Counted from the first letter of the stretch, positions 25,031-36,417 are shown. The stretch is DNA of 64,000 nucleotides from Rostratula benghalensis (GCA_013399305.1 VXAI01000065.1:3479356-3543355), one strand, 5' to 3'. Notes: generated from the letters alone by a model not told the origin. Numbers and translations are program-made.

Positions 25031-27711
25031 GTTTGTCTGTCTCATGTTAAAATGTCATACATGCTGTTTAAGATACGCTTAAAGAGTTCTTTGCACTGGA
25101 CATCACGTCATTGCAGCCTCTCTGGTACCAGTCTGAAGAAAAGTCATGACTAAAAGGGGATTTGTGAGAGCTTAACCTAGACAGCTGAGAATTTGTAGCA
25201 AAATTTGTGGAAAACATTGACAGTACATGGTAGAATGAGAGTTTACTCCTTTAGTAATTAGGTTAGAAAATAATAGAAATGCTATTGCCTACCCTTTAGT
25301 AGCAAAGTTCACAGCTTGAGTTGTCTTGGGTGATTCCAGCCTCATCCTGTGCTGGGTGCAAATATCATGCCAGTTCTGAGATCTGTATGTATGGGAGTTT
25401 TGTCACCCTAGAATAGTAGGGTCATGCTTTTTTTGTGTTCCATGTGGCTCCATACCAGTTTACCCCAATAATACAACAGACAAGAAGCTAGGTTTAGCAG
25501 GTGTTTTGGGGTTTTATTCTGAATTCCTGTGTTGCCTGAATGGGCAGGACTGTAGCTGTAACTGCAAAGAATTTCTTTAGCAGTGTGGAGATGTCTTGTG
25601 TAAAATGGGCACATCCCATCAGATCTAGTGGACATGAAGTGGGGCTCTGTTTCCTTTTGCACATTGCTAGTTTGTGGTTTCTTTGGGAAACCACACACTC
25701 TCTGTCCCTGTGATCCCCTGTTTTTTAGTTAACTGTCAAACAAAATGGACCCACAATAGCTTGAAAGACTTCTGGCAACACTCTAGGTCTGCCTCTGCTT
25801 CATCCTCTCCACACAGAACACTTTCCTTCTTTGACACCCTTTGGTGCAAAAATGTATACATCCTAAGTGCCCATCAAGAGAGTCAGCAGTGTTATACTCC
25901 CTCCATGTTAAAAATGTCCTACTTCTGCAATTGAGTGGCTCCGTAGCTGAGATGTGTATACTTGATTTTCCCTATTTCTCTGGTGTTTTTTTTTTTACTC
26001 CCTCCTCTCCTATGTTTCCACTGTGGACATGGTGTGTTTCAGTAAACAAGCACTTAAAAGTAGTTAGGACCTCAAGAGAAATTTAGTAAAACTTCTCTCA
26101 TTCAACAGTGATTTGGGACTTGCATTAAAAAAGAGAGTCTAAGCTGAGGCAAGGAGAGGTGCTAAGCAACCTGATGAGAAGTTAGCAGCCAGATTTACCA
26201 CTCTTGGGTATACGGCAAGGTTCTGTTTAATTACCTTTTAAAATATATTCCTACCCTTCTTTGCAGGCAAATGTTTTCTGAGTTGCCAGCTGAGTCATAA
26301 GAAGGAAACCAAAAGAGATTTGATGAAATATGAAACACACTCATTAGCAGCAATTTTCCTTGGTGATGGCAGTAAATTCTGTGGGAATGGTTTATGTCTT
26401 TTTATACCTTCCCTGAACTGTAACTCAACCCACAATCCTCCCTCAGCTCCTGAGAAACTGCTGAGATGTAGGCTTGGAAATAAAAGTTGATTGAAATGCA
26501 GAGCAGAGCTTTATGAGGACTGCGGAAACTTCAGATTCAGCCTCACCAAATTGCATGAAAGAAGGCTGCAATGCATTTCTTTTCTGTGTTGAGAGTTTGT
26601 TTGCTTATATACTTGTTGCTGTACCATGGGAGTTGATCACCCACAGAGGATGGGAATAGCAATGGATATCTCCCTGTGGGACTAGAGAATGCTTATTGCC
26701 TGTTTTGCAAAGTATTCATAAATACTGTTAGTGAAGGAAGTGATAGGCACTATATCCGCCCCAGAAACACACAAAGCCTGACGACTATCCTGAAACTTAA
26801 TGAAGCAAACTGATTGCTTGACCATAAAGCTCTTCAGGAAACTAGAGATCAGTCCAGTCCTTCCTGTTCCTACCTACATCCTTGCCAAACCTGACTGTAT
26901 AAGTGTTTCACTTAATGATCCTTAAGTAGACAAAATTTGTTGTCCATCTTGGTAAGAGTTTGGATCTGGGCTATGATATTCCATTGTTGCAGACATTTTA
27001 CTGGTTAGACTGGATTTTCTTTAAACCCCAATATATACAGATTCAGAGCCTCAACCTTGAATGCGTGTTCTGATCTCAGGAGGAAAGAAGAAAAATGTCC
27101 CTAGTGTCTGGGCTGTCTATGCATTAGCTCCATGTCTGAGCAGCCTTCAGGCTTTTCTGGATTATTCCAGCTGCCAGGGGCGTAACAGAACAGCCAGACA
27201 CCAGCGGAACCCAGCAGGTTTTGGCTATTCTCTCAGCAGCAGGTTCAAAGTGGCCTGTGAACTACTCCAGCAACTTTACAGAGATAGTTTTCCTCACTAA
27301 GGGGCATAAATGGACTAGTCATTGCTGACATGACTGTAACCTGTGCCAGAGGCCTCCATGGCACAGTGGTGTTAAGAGCATTCATGCCCAACACCTGTTC
27401 CTGGGCTAGAAATATTTGCTAAGCCTTTAAAATCACTCTTAAAGGATAGAAAATGAGTTCTGGGGCCAAAGAACCTTGAGAAATATAATATACAGAAAAA
27501 TGTGCTCTTTCCTCAGCTTTTTATCCTCTAATCAGTTTTCAGTGACTGATACGGGAGGCTGAGGCACTCAGCACCTTCCAGCACTGCACCTTAAATAAAC
27601 AAAGCCAGTATGGCCTTTCTTTGGTCCAATACATAAAGACCTGCTTACACCGATGAGCCTGTAGACGGTGCCACATATCTGCTCCCTGACCTGTTTGCCT
27701 TTCCCTCACAG
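25031..27711 (+). other. ADAMTSL1 intron (2.7 kb)
   Basis: GTTTGT donor to TTTCCCTCACAG acceptor. Unique sequence with a T-run near 25988; no repeat or extra exon was recognised. Confidence 0.82.
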
Positions 27712-27919
27712 GTGGATGGTAACATCATGGTCTCCCTGCACACGGAGCTGCGGTGGAGGCATCCAGATGCGGCGAGTGACATGTCAGCTCCTGACAGCAA
27801 AAGGCAGTTCTGTACCAATGTCGAATGAGGCTTGTGCCCAGGTGTCCAAGCGCCCTGTGGACACACAGAACTGTAACAGGCAGCCCTGTGTGGAGTGGAT
27901 GGCCTCCTCCTGGGGTCAG
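27712..27919 (+). CDS. ADAMTSL1: ADAMTSL1 exon: thrombospondin type 1 repeat with O-fucose motif
   Basis: The exon is 208 bp, entering in phase 2 (cg|g, Arg) and leaving in phase 0 at GTCAG|GTAAGC. It reads R-WMVTSWSPCTRSCGGG, with the tryptophan-rich start of a thrombospondin repeat and a perfect POFUT2 site (CTRSCGGG), then RRVTCQLLTAKGS, ACAQVSKRPVDTQNC and NRQPCVEW. The last residues (WMASSWGQ) open the next repeat, so the exon border cuts into a module. It is one of the best conserved parts of the protein. Confidence 0.97.
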
Positions 27920-30900
27920 GTAAGCAACAAGCCAGCAGGCCAAGGACAGCCACACAGTGTGCGCTGAGAAAAGTGACAGAAAATGAAGAGTGATTCTGCG
28001 TGGTTCCATCTTTAGGTCACAGTCTGTGGGCTTTTGAGGAGCCAACTAATTTGCTTGGCTCTTTTAACTCTGTATTTGATGCACTGAAAGTATTTATTTC
28101 TGAATGAATTTCTGTAGCTTCCTGTGATTCCTAGAAATGCTGCTTGTGAACAGGACTTTTCCTACAGACCTCAGTGGAAAGGTCTGCAGCTCATTTTGTC
28201 ACAACAGGTAGCACATCTATGACATAGCTTTCTCCAAGGCTTAGTTCCCCTTACCACCCAGTGATTGTGTTTCAGTTTTGGCTGGCAGGAGTCAGGACTG
28301 ATGATTGTGGTAGGTTTGGGATGGGGAGCTTGTACAGTAATCCAGTTTTACAACGTTGCTGGTGTTGCCTGAAAATGCCAAAAAGTGAGAGCTATCTTGA
28401 TTTACTTCATGACAAAAAGCAGAATGGAGGCCTAAAAGCATTTTTACACTACTTCATAATGTTTTGCATAACTTCAAATTCTCTCCTTGCAGCTTCATAC
28501 AACGATCAGATGTTGAAATGCTTAACTCCATAAATACCACATGTTCCAAGTATTTAGAGTTAAATCACTTTATTGTGGGAATCCACAGAAGAGTTTTGAT
28601 TTTGCCTCTCTGTGAGCTATGAGATGCCCTAAAGAGATCATAGACAATATATAATCAATTATAACCAGGGACAAGCCAGTACTACGTGCTTCCTCCCTTT
28701 TCTCTCCACTCCAGCTTAACTGAGCTATCTGTGAAGGCTGATGAGTCTACTACAGTCCAGACTTACAGATAGAAACTCACAGATTTTATCTCAAAGATAT
28801 CCATAGTGGTGAATCACATGGGGGTATAGCATTCCAGGGTGAGTGAGAGACAGGTTTAAAATGATAGAAGTTAATTTTCCTAGAGGTTAAAGCCAGAAAC
28901 CAATACTACTTTAATATCACTTTTAATGGAATAAAATTTTTGAAAGGGAAAAAGAAAAAGCAGTTTGACAAAACCAAAGTACCTATACATCTAATTCAAA
29001 TGATGAGTCAAGTAAAGGTATAGAAGCAAGGTTTCTTATCATACAAGAAGACGTTAAGAAAATACCTGCAGTAATAACTATCAGTCTTGACGTATAGTGA
29101 GCTGTCATGAAATATTTTGCCTCCTTTTCTAATTAGTGTGTGGTGTGTCAGTTTGAAAACAACAGCAAATGCTATCTCATTGTATCAGTTTAGAGTAATA
29201 CAATCATTTGTTATTAATAACCACAGACATTCTGTATTTGCTTTGGGGTAATATGCAAAATACATTCCGCTGCATCAGGAATTTTTACTATGGTGATAGT
29301 AAAAAGCTACTTGAACTTGCTATTGTCCATTAGTTGAAAACAACTTCATTTAACTCTTCACTGTGTATTTTTGAAATTGCTCCCATTAAAGGTGATTGAG
29401 TTATTCTATTACTTTTATGGGTAAAGCTTGGAATTTTCCTTTCCCATTAAAGAAGTCAATTTTCACTCTCTGTGGAATTCCAGCTAAGGACTGGATTATC
29501 CTTGCAAAAAGCCGATTACCTCACCCTTATTTTGTAGATCATTATGGACTATATTGTTCCCTATGACATCATACTAAGCTGAGAGAATCAAAGAGGTCTG
29601 AATTAACTTGTTAGACCTAACCTCTGTGCATTATAATATAATATTCTTCTACCTAGCTTAAAAAAAAATAAATAAAAATCACATCCCACGTGATTCTATA
29701 CAGCTCAGTCCCCAAGCCAGAAGAATGTTATCTAATTACAGTCAGGAACCTGTCACTGGCTCAGCGGATCAATGAGCTTCTCAGAAGTATCATGGGGCAT
29801 CAGGTCCCTGTAGCCCAGGTGTAGTGATCAACTTTCCCATCTCACAGAGAAAACAAACAGATAACTACTCTATCTCTACCTCTAGAATGAACTCCATTCC
29901 TTCATTTAATGCTGGTGGCATACTGATCTCCACTATGTAATCCCATAATGGCTTAAAACTTGTGACTCAGACTTGCTGGTGATGAGGTCTGGTAGCCCCT
30001 GCAGATACCACTCCACATACTCCAACAAATGACACTTTCATCCACCTTGCCCACTGAGGGCATTGATTGGGAGCAACTGGACAAACTGACAGTACTGTTT
30101 CTCTCTCCCAGTTGTCAGGGAAGGAAGAAATAGCAGCAGGAACAGAGTATTAGATGAGGAGTGCATGGCAGTGTGATATAGGGCTCCCGCTGATGCAGGG
30201 GTGAAGGCAGTAGAGAGACCTACCAGCAGCCTTCCCCTGGCCAAAATTCCTCCCTCATACTAAAGTCCTATTCTTCAACCCTCAGTCTGTTCTTGAGTAT
30301 AATTTCCAGATACTTTGAAAACTGAAATGTTTCCTAACAGTTGATATAATTTTAAAAGAACACAATTACATGATTCATACCTATAGCTAATTACAATTTA
30401 ATCAAAGGAGATAATTAGAATAGTTAAACAGCAAACATATGATTGATAAGCTCAATAGGTTAGGAGAACCTCAACATTGGAGCAAGCATACAGGTCTGCT
30501 TGTCATGCTTTTTGCTTTTGTTTAGTGTCCTGCAGTATTTTTAAATTATTAAATGGAATGGAATGTGTTCTTGGTTCAGTGTGTTCTTGGTTATTTGCCA
30601 ATAAATTTTGAATGTACAAGCCGCGAAATGCAGAATAAAAGGAATGCATTGAGATTCCCTTTACAGATCATAGGCTCTTGGCTAATTGCATGAGAACATT
30701 TTTATTTGCCTTAACAGATAGATTTAAGACTGAACTATTGAGGAGGAGAGGTAATGAATCAACAGAGCAGATATAGAAATTAGATTTTAATGCTGCTGGA
30801 GGAGAGTGAGATAGGGTAGAAGATGACTGCATGCTTAGCCTTCAAAGCCCACAGAGCTGCAGGAAGGGCTCAACAGTCACTGCAAGGCAGCGTGCACTTT

Positions 30901-30973
30901 ATTTCACCAGCAGTTCTTATCAAAGGGGAACCTGTCCTGCCTTTTACCTCCTGTGATTTTTCTGTGTCCACAG
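27920..30973 (+). other. ADAMTSL1 intron (3.1 kb)
   Basis: GTAAGC donor to TCTGTGTCCACAG acceptor. AT-rich unique sequence; nothing beyond splice sites was recognised. Confidence 0.82.
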
Positions 30974-31083
30974 TGTAACGGGCCTTGCATTGGACCACGA
31001 ATGGCTGTACAACACAGACAGGTATCTTGCCAGACCAAAGATGGGATTCCTGTGTCATCAGATCAATGCAGTGCTTTACCAAG
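30974..31083 (+). CDS. ADAMTSL1: ADAMTSL1 exon: thrombospondin type 1 repeat, middle part
   Basis: The exon is 110 bp, phase 0 in and phase 2 out (AG|GTAGGA). It follows directly on ...SSWGQ and reads CNGPCIGPRMAVQHRQ, then VSCQTKDGIPVSSDQCSALP. The repeat ends with cysteines on the next exon (TQNCWTDVC). The CNGPC segment has no Ser or Thr before the second cysteine, so it cannot be O-fucosylated there. Confidence 0.95.
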
Positions 31084-31990
31084 GTAGGACACGAGTCTCT
31101 TATGTCTGAAACCACTACCTTTAGCAGAGATGTTGAATGGACTAACGTCTTAATTGACAACTTTTGGGTTTTCCCTGTGTAAAAAAGAGGCCATGTCACA
31201 GTTATGTGGTACGTTTCTCACCAGGCTTGAGCCCTAGCTTCACTCTTTGTTCCTATGAGCCCCAGAAAGAAACTGGAAGGTCTTCTAGGCATGCTAAATC
31301 CTGATTGAAAAGCTGTGCTGATTCTTCTTAAGCTGCCAGCCTCCTCTTTTATTTAAACACAAGCTCTAACTGGGGGAAAACCATGCCTGATCATGACTGA
31401 AAATTAATATAATTGGTTTTTTAGCTCCCACTCATGTATTTTCATTATAAGTGTGACAAACAGGTGAGAATTAAGTGTGCCTATGCATCTTCTGTGAGAA
31501 TGCCCTGAAGGAAAAAGAAGGGTTTCAGAAATTCAAATTTGTCCCCACTGGCTGAAAAAAAAAAAAAAAAAATAGTGGCAGAGACCTGCTGGATCTTACT
31601 GATCACCTTCCTTACTTACTTACATACTTACTTACTGATTACTCATTGCATCTTTTCAGTGGACCTCTGATTTAGCACTTCATGGAGAGGCCATTTTGGG
31701 CAAATCCTCTAACAGAAAAATTGGTTGTCCAGTTCCAGTAGTGCTACACCAGCGTGCACCTGCTGAGGGTCTGGACCCTGAGTGCAGTCACAGACTGCCT
31801 TGCAGTGCACTGGAGTTACCCCAGCTTGCACCCCTTGAAGACCTGGCCTATACCGTGCTCTGAGCAAATTGCATTTGGGATAAGCAAGGTTTTCTGTCCC
31901 CAGAGCTTGCATGACACGCAGAGTGGCATGCACTTGCTCCCTGGGTAGCGTGGTGATGAGTCACCTCTCCTTCCTCCCCTCTGCCCACAG
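31084..31990 (+). other. ADAMTSL1 intron (0.9 kb)
   Basis: GTAGGA donor to CTCTGCCCACAG acceptor. It contains a run of 19 A (31555-31573) and a short (TTAC)n microsatellite. Confidence 0.85.
31612..31638. repeat. (TTAC)n microsatellite
   Basis: About six TTAC-like units with one CATA interruption, inside an ADAMTSL1 intron and close to a 19-base A run at 31555-31573. Confidence 0.9.
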
Positions 31991-32211
31991 GCCCTTGAGC
32001 ACCCAGAACTGCTGGACCGATGTCTGTGGCGTGCACTGGAGGGTCAGCCTGTGGACTGTCTGTACAGCAACTTGTGGAAACTACGGCTTCCAGTCCCGGC
32101 GTGTAGACTGCGTGCATGTCCGTACCAACAAGCCCGTGCTAGAGCATCACTGCTCCTGGAGGCCACGGCCAGTGAACTGGCAGCGCTGCAACATCACACC
32201 CTGTGAAAACA
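31991..32211 (+). CDS. ADAMTSL1: ADAMTSL1 exon: end of third and complete fourth thrombospondin repeat
   Basis: The exon is 221 bp, phase 2 in (AG|g, Arg) and phase 1 out (AAC A|GTAGGT). It reads PLSTQNCWTDVCGVHW, closing one repeat, then RVSLWTVCTATCGNYGFQS, RRVDCVHVRTNKP, HHCSWRPRPVNW and QRCNITPCEN. It holds the last thrombospondin repeat of the protein and an NIT sequon. The CTATCGNYG segment has Thr but no Gly at the position needed for a canonical O-fucose site. Confidence 0.97.
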
Positions 32212-33319
32212 GTAGGTTGCTGAGAGGAGGGAAGACAGTATGGGATAAAGGGAGAGGCAGAGTCATCTCTCAGAAAAGCAGCACTGCACACCTTGCAGCT
32301 GGGAACTTCCAGCCTGAGCATAGCACATTGTGGTGTCCAAAACTCAGTGCCCCAGGGGGAATGGTGCCCATTGCAGTTTGTTCATGATGGTATTAGCAGT
32401 GGGATTGTGTTCCTTTGCTAATAGCACATGAAATGGCTGATGTAGTCTTAACTTTCTGTTAATGGTACACACAGAAAGAAAAACTTGAATCGCATACTGC
32501 TGGTTATAGTTAAAATATAACCAGTTAAACTGTAGTTAAAATACAGTAGCTCTAAATCCAATGGGTAGGTTGATGATGGGAATTCCTGGGGTGGAGGCCA
32601 CTTGCTTTCAGATGACAAGTGACTCATGGGGCCTGCCAAAGGACTAGAAAAGTTACAAATGATGTGCCTCTTTGGAAACTATACCTCACTATGGCAATGT
32701 CTGCTTGGGAAACACCAGGCAGCTCAAGTTTAAATCATTACCTTCTCACTTTCTCTGGCTCCCACTTCATGTGCTGATTTTGATGGGCAGATGCCAGCCT
32801 GTAGCATCAAAGCCAGGTGCCGTGCAATAGACACAGAAACAGCAGCAGAACCTGCCTGAGCTTGCCAACAGCCTCATCAACTCTTAGGGCACCTCCTAGG
32901 CAAAGTGGACTCCACAACTCCAAACCAATGAGCTGAGTTTGAAGTGCCCTAATCAAAGTGGAGGAACTGAGAGAGCTTACAGACACAGGCAAGACTTTTG
33001 CTGTTCCTCCAGCTTCTTTCTGCTATATAGAAATGTCCCACATGTAGACAACAGTGGAGTTATTTACTGGAACAGACTGTACAACTGCTCTGTGAGATGT
33101 TCTCCTTTCCAGCATTAGCATGTGAAGTCTAAGTCACTCAGGTGACAACGCGCCCAAAGTCTTGTGGGATCCTAGACAGTTTTCCGATCTAAAGCTCAAA
33201 TGCAGGAGGTTGCAGGCCTTAATAACAATCCAAATTACACCAGGACCTAAGTCCTAAAAGAGTTAAAAAAAATAAAGAATTGTCTTAACATCTTCACCCT
33301 GTGCTGTGTTCTGCACTCT

Positions 33320-35216
33320 CATGCAACATTTCAGAAGGGACAGGCAAGGAAGGGGAAGAGGATGGTTATGAATGTCAAGAACTAATTCAAGGTAATAGTA
33401 GATTTGAGCATGTATGGGTAAGAATCAGGGGGAAGACCAGCAAGGTTGACATCATGGTGGGAGTCTGTTACAGACCACCCAACCAGGCTGTAGAGGTAGA
33501 TGAAACATTCTATAAGCAGCTGGGAGAGGTATCAAGATCGCTTGCCCATGTCCTGGTGAAAGACTTCAACTGACCAGATACCACCTGGGCACACAATACA
33601 ACTGAGAGGGAACAGTCTAGGAGGAATCCCCTGGAATGTGTCAGGGATAACTCCCCAACACTGCTGGTGACAAAGCCACCCAGGGAGGGAGCACTGCTGT
33701 ATCTGCTGTTTGTGAACATAGAAGGACTTGTGGGGCTATGTGACAGTTGGAGGCTGTCTTGGGCACAGTGGCCAAGAATTAATACAGTTCTCAATTCTCA
33801 GGGGAGCCAGCAGCACTGCCATCATGGACTTCCACAGGGCAGACTTTGGTCTTTTCAAGAGCCTGCTTGACGGAGTCCCTTGGGAGGCAGCCATGAAGGA
33901 CAAAGGAGTCCAGGAAGGCTGGATGTTTTTCAAGGAGGAAGTCTTAAAAGCACAGGAGCAGGCTGTCCCTGTGTGCTGTAAAGCAAACCACTGCAGGGAA
34001 AAGGCCAGCCTGGCTGAACAAAGAGATATGGTCACAACTCAGGGGAAAAAGGAGAGTTTATGGCCTTTGGAAAAAGTGACAGGCCACTCAGGAAGATTAC
34101 AGAGGTGTTGTAAGGCTATGTAGGGAAAAGACTAAAAAGGCCAAAGCCCAATAGGAACCTAACCTGGCCTTGGATGTTAAAAACAATAAAAATAATTTCT
34201 ATATATATATTAGTAACAAGCAAGTGGTGGTGAATGGAGTTAAATCCAGTTGGTAGCAAGTGGTGTGCCACAGGGCTCAGTAATTGGGCCAGTTCTTTTT
34301 AACATCTTTATCAATGATCTGGTTGAGGGGACCGAGTGCACTCTCAGTAAGTGTGCAGACAACACCTAGTGGGGGTATTGACCTGCTTGAGGGTTGAAAG
34401 GCTTTGCAGAGGGATCTGGACAGGCTGGATCAATGGGCCGAGGCCAATGGGATGAGGTTCAACAAGGACAAGTGCCGGGTCCTGCACTCGGGACACAACA
34501 ACCCCATGCAGCGCTACAGGCTTGGGGAAGAGTGGCTGGAGAGCTGCCTGGCAGAAAAGGACCTGGGGGTGTTGGTTGACTGTCGGTTGAACATGAGCCA
34601 CTAGTGTCCCAAGTGACCAAGAAAGCCAACAGCATCCTGTCCTGTATCAGGAAAAGCGTGGTGAGTAGGACTCAGAGGTGATTGTCCCCCTGTACTCAGC
34701 ACTGGTAAGCCCCATCTCAAGTACTGTTTAGTTACCACAAAAAAGATATTGAAGTGCTAGATTGTGTCCAGAGAAGGGCAGCAAATTTGTTGAGGGGTCT
34801 GGAGAATAAGCCTTGTAAGGAGAGGCTGAGGGAACTGGGGTTGTTGAGCCTGCAGAAGAGGAGGCTGAGGGGAGACCTTATCGCTCTCTACAACTACCTG
34901 AAAAGAGGTTGTAGAGAGGCAGGGATTGGTCTCTTCTCCCAAGTCACAGGCAATAGGATAAGAGGAAACAGCCTCAAATTGCACCAGGGGAGGTTCAGAT
35001 CAGATGTCAGGAAAACTTTTTACTCTGAAAGGGTTACCAAGCATTGGAATTCACTGCCCATGGAGGTGGTTGAGGCACCATCCATGGAGGTATTCAGAAG
35101 ACAGGTTGACATAGTGCTTATAGGGATGAGGTTTTGGTTTCTTTCAAAGTTAGGTTGATGGCTGGACTAGATATTAAAGGTCCCTTCCAATCCAGACAAT
35201 TCTGTGATTCTATGGT
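33320..35216 (+). mobile_element. CR1 LINE, sense, internally deleted
   Basis: The left part encodes the end of the CR1 endonuclease domain (MVGVCYRPPNQ; the usual GDFN reads KDFN and is followed by a stop). Sequence to about 34190 continues toward the reverse transcriptase, then jumps at about 34200-34215 to the late reverse transcriptase region (VPQGSV-like DNA near 34262, [20 protein letters not shown], then KCRVLHSGH). The frame at 34754-35100 carries the ORF2 C-terminus ([20 protein letters not shown]). It ends in the CR1 tail TTCTGTGATTCTATGG. Several stops and frameshifts make it non-functional. The left border is approximate. Confidence 0.9.
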
Positions 35217-35398
35217 TGTGTCTTCAAATGCAAAAATGTTGGCCAAAATGTCTTCTAGATACTCTGGTAAAATAATTTTCCATTTTAAGTTACTACTTCA
35301 TTGGTTTAATAACTGTTATGAAAGTCCTAGAGCCTCCTTAAAATGCTGGCAGGTGACAAACTGACAGAGTATTGGAGCAGCCTCAGAAGCCCTCTAGG

Positions 35399-35424
35399 AA
35401 AAAAAAAAAAAAAAAAAAAAAAAA
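35399..35424. repeat. A26 homopolymer
   Basis: An uninterrupted run of 26 A in the last ADAMTSL1 intron, about 180 bases after the CR1 tail and about 200 bases before the last acceptor. It is not directly attached to the CR1 tail, so it is probably an independent simple repeat. Confidence 0.9.
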
Positions 35425-35622
35425 GCTCTAAAATCAAAAGCTGTCCACCACCTGCTTAAAGTCCCCACTCAGTCTTTGCAGCAAGTCAAGCTCATACTCA
35501 TAGGGAGTCCTCCCAACACAAAGTTGTCATCCCACTCTTGGCCACTCCATGAAATGTCCTCACGTAAGAAATCCTATCATTGCCTCATCACCATTTCTCC
35601 TTTTTTGTTTCCCCTTTGGCAG

Positions 35623-35729
35623 TGGAGTGCAGAGACACCACAAGGTACTGTGAGAAAGTGAAACAGCTCAAACTCTGCCAGCTCACCCAGTTCAAGTCAC
35701 GCTGCTGTGGGACTTGTGGAAAAGCTTGA
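35623..35729 (+). CDS. ADAMTSL1: ADAMTSL1 last coding exon: PLAC domain and stop
   Basis: The coding part is 107 bp and enters in phase 1 (a|tg, Met). It reads M-ECRDTTRYCEKVKQLKLC, then QLTQFKSRCCGTCGKA and TGA. The six cysteines (C, C, C, CC, C) are the PLAC (protease and lacunin) signature that closes ADAMTS-like and several ADAMTS proteins. Spacing and termination two residues after GTCG fit the vertebrate family, so the protein end looks intact. Confidence 0.97.
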
Positions 35730-35835
35730 AGACAAAAGCAACGAAAATGGAGGAACAAGGGGATCACAGCCTTTGCTTCACTGGGGCAAGGACTTTTGCA
35801 GAAAATATGAATGGAATGGAATTCTTTTTTTCATT

Positions 35836-35849
35836 TTATTTATTTATTT
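35836..35849 (+). promoter_or_regulatory. AU-rich element candidate in ADAMTSL1 3' UTR
   Basis: TTATTTATTTATTT contains overlapping ATTTA pentamers and the UUAUUUAUU nonamer that binds mRNA-decay factors of the TTP/HuR kind. It lies about 107 bases after the stop. The unit is also a simple (TTTA)n repeat, so function is uncertain. Confidence 0.4.
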
Positions 35850-36118
35850 CCCTTTAAAAACAAACAAACAAACTTTTACCAAATCATTGATGTAAAGGGA
35901 CTTAACAAGTTTTCCCTTCTATGAATCTGGGAGGCAGAATGCAGCAAAACACGGTCATGAGGGTAGACGACAAAGAGCCAGTGAGCCCCATGCCACCAGC
36001 AATGGGCCTGAGAGGAGTGGGGTTGCCCCATAATCCATGTGCATGTCTGAGGATACACCAGGAGACAGATGGGGAGGTGGATCAGAGTAAAAACCTAGCA
36101 TCACATTGGACCATCACA

Positions 36119-36366
36119 AACTGAAAGAGGGAATATTTAGATTAGGAAGAATTAGATCAGGAAGAAATTCTTTACTGTGAGGGTGGTGAAGCACTGGAAC
36201 ATGTTGCCCAGAGAAGTTATGGTTGCCCCATCCCTGGAAGTGTTTAAGACCAGGCTGGATGGGGCATTAAGCAACCTGGCTAGTGGGAGGTGTCCCTGTC
36301 CATGGCAGGTGGGTTAGAACTAGGAGATCTTTAAGGCCCCTTCCAACCCAAACCATTCTATTATTC
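36119..36366 (+). mobile_element. CR1 LINE 3' fragment in ADAMTSL1 3' UTR
   Basis: The C-terminal ORF2 and tail of CR1 are recognisable: GAAATTCTTTACTGTGAGGG, GTGGTGAAGCACTGGAACA, CCTGGAAGTGTTTAAGACC, then CCTTCCAACCCAAACC and ATTCTATTATTCTA. Orientation is sense to ADAMTSL1. It is divergent and strongly 5' truncated. Confidence 0.85.
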
Positions 36367-36411
36367 TAAATAATCAAACAGCTTGACAGGTCATGGGGTA
36401 CTGGAGAAAAA

Positions 36412-36417
36412 AATAAA
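36412..36417 (+). promoter_or_regulatory. Candidate polyadenylation signal AATAAA of ADAMTSL1
   Basis: This is the first canonical AATAAA after the stop codon, 683 bases downstream of it and inside an A-rich run. It may be chance; a longer 3' UTR is equally possible. Confidence 0.3.

Larger units (their letters stand above)
32212..35622 (+). other. ADAMTSL1 last intron (3.4 kb)
   Basis: GTAGGT donor to TTTTGTTTCCCCTTTGGCAG acceptor. More than half is one CR1 LINE in sense orientation (about 33320-35216). A 26-base A run (35399-35424) lies about 200 bases before the last exon. The part 32212-33319 is unique. Confidence 0.88.
1..36417 (+). other. ADAMTSL1: ADAMTSL1 gene, 3' part (nine coding exons plus 3' UTR)
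   Basis: ADAMTS-like proteins are secreted glycoproteins of the extracellular matrix built like the ancillary half of ADAMTS proteases but without the metalloprotease domain. The nine exons found here join in frame (1472 bases plus one base from upstream gives 490 residues and a stop) and give Ig-C2, Ig-C2, four thrombospondin type 1 repeats and PLAC. This order is that of the ADAMTSL1 and ADAMTSL3 C-terminus. The convergent neighbour SAXO1 matches human 9p22 and favours ADAMTSL1. All introns are GT-AG. The promoter, signal peptide, N-terminal repeats and spacer lie before the window. The right boundary is set at the first AATAAA after the stop codon and is uncertain. Confidence 0.93.
35730..36417 (+). 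other. ADAMTSL1: ADAMTSL1 3' UTR (proximal part)
   Basis: Sequence after the stop codon is presumed 3' UTR. It holds an AU-rich stretch (35836-35849), a (CAAA)n tract (35858-35873) and a sense CR1 fragment (about 36119-36366). The first AATAAA is at 36412-36417. The real end could be further right; another AATAAA lies at 39018-39023. No transcript evidence is available here. Confidence 0.5.

Noticed and set aside
33301..33573. 90-residue open frame with YRPPNQ, possible host gene
   Set aside because: It is the end of a CR1 endonuclease domain in a dead LINE copy.
1..35729. Assignment of the + strand gene to ADAMTSL3 instead of ADAMTSL1
   Set aside because: Both paralogues share Ig, thrombospondin and PLAC order, but SAXO1 as convergent neighbour is the ADAMTSL1 setting, and the exon peptides agree better with ADAMTSL1 as I know it.
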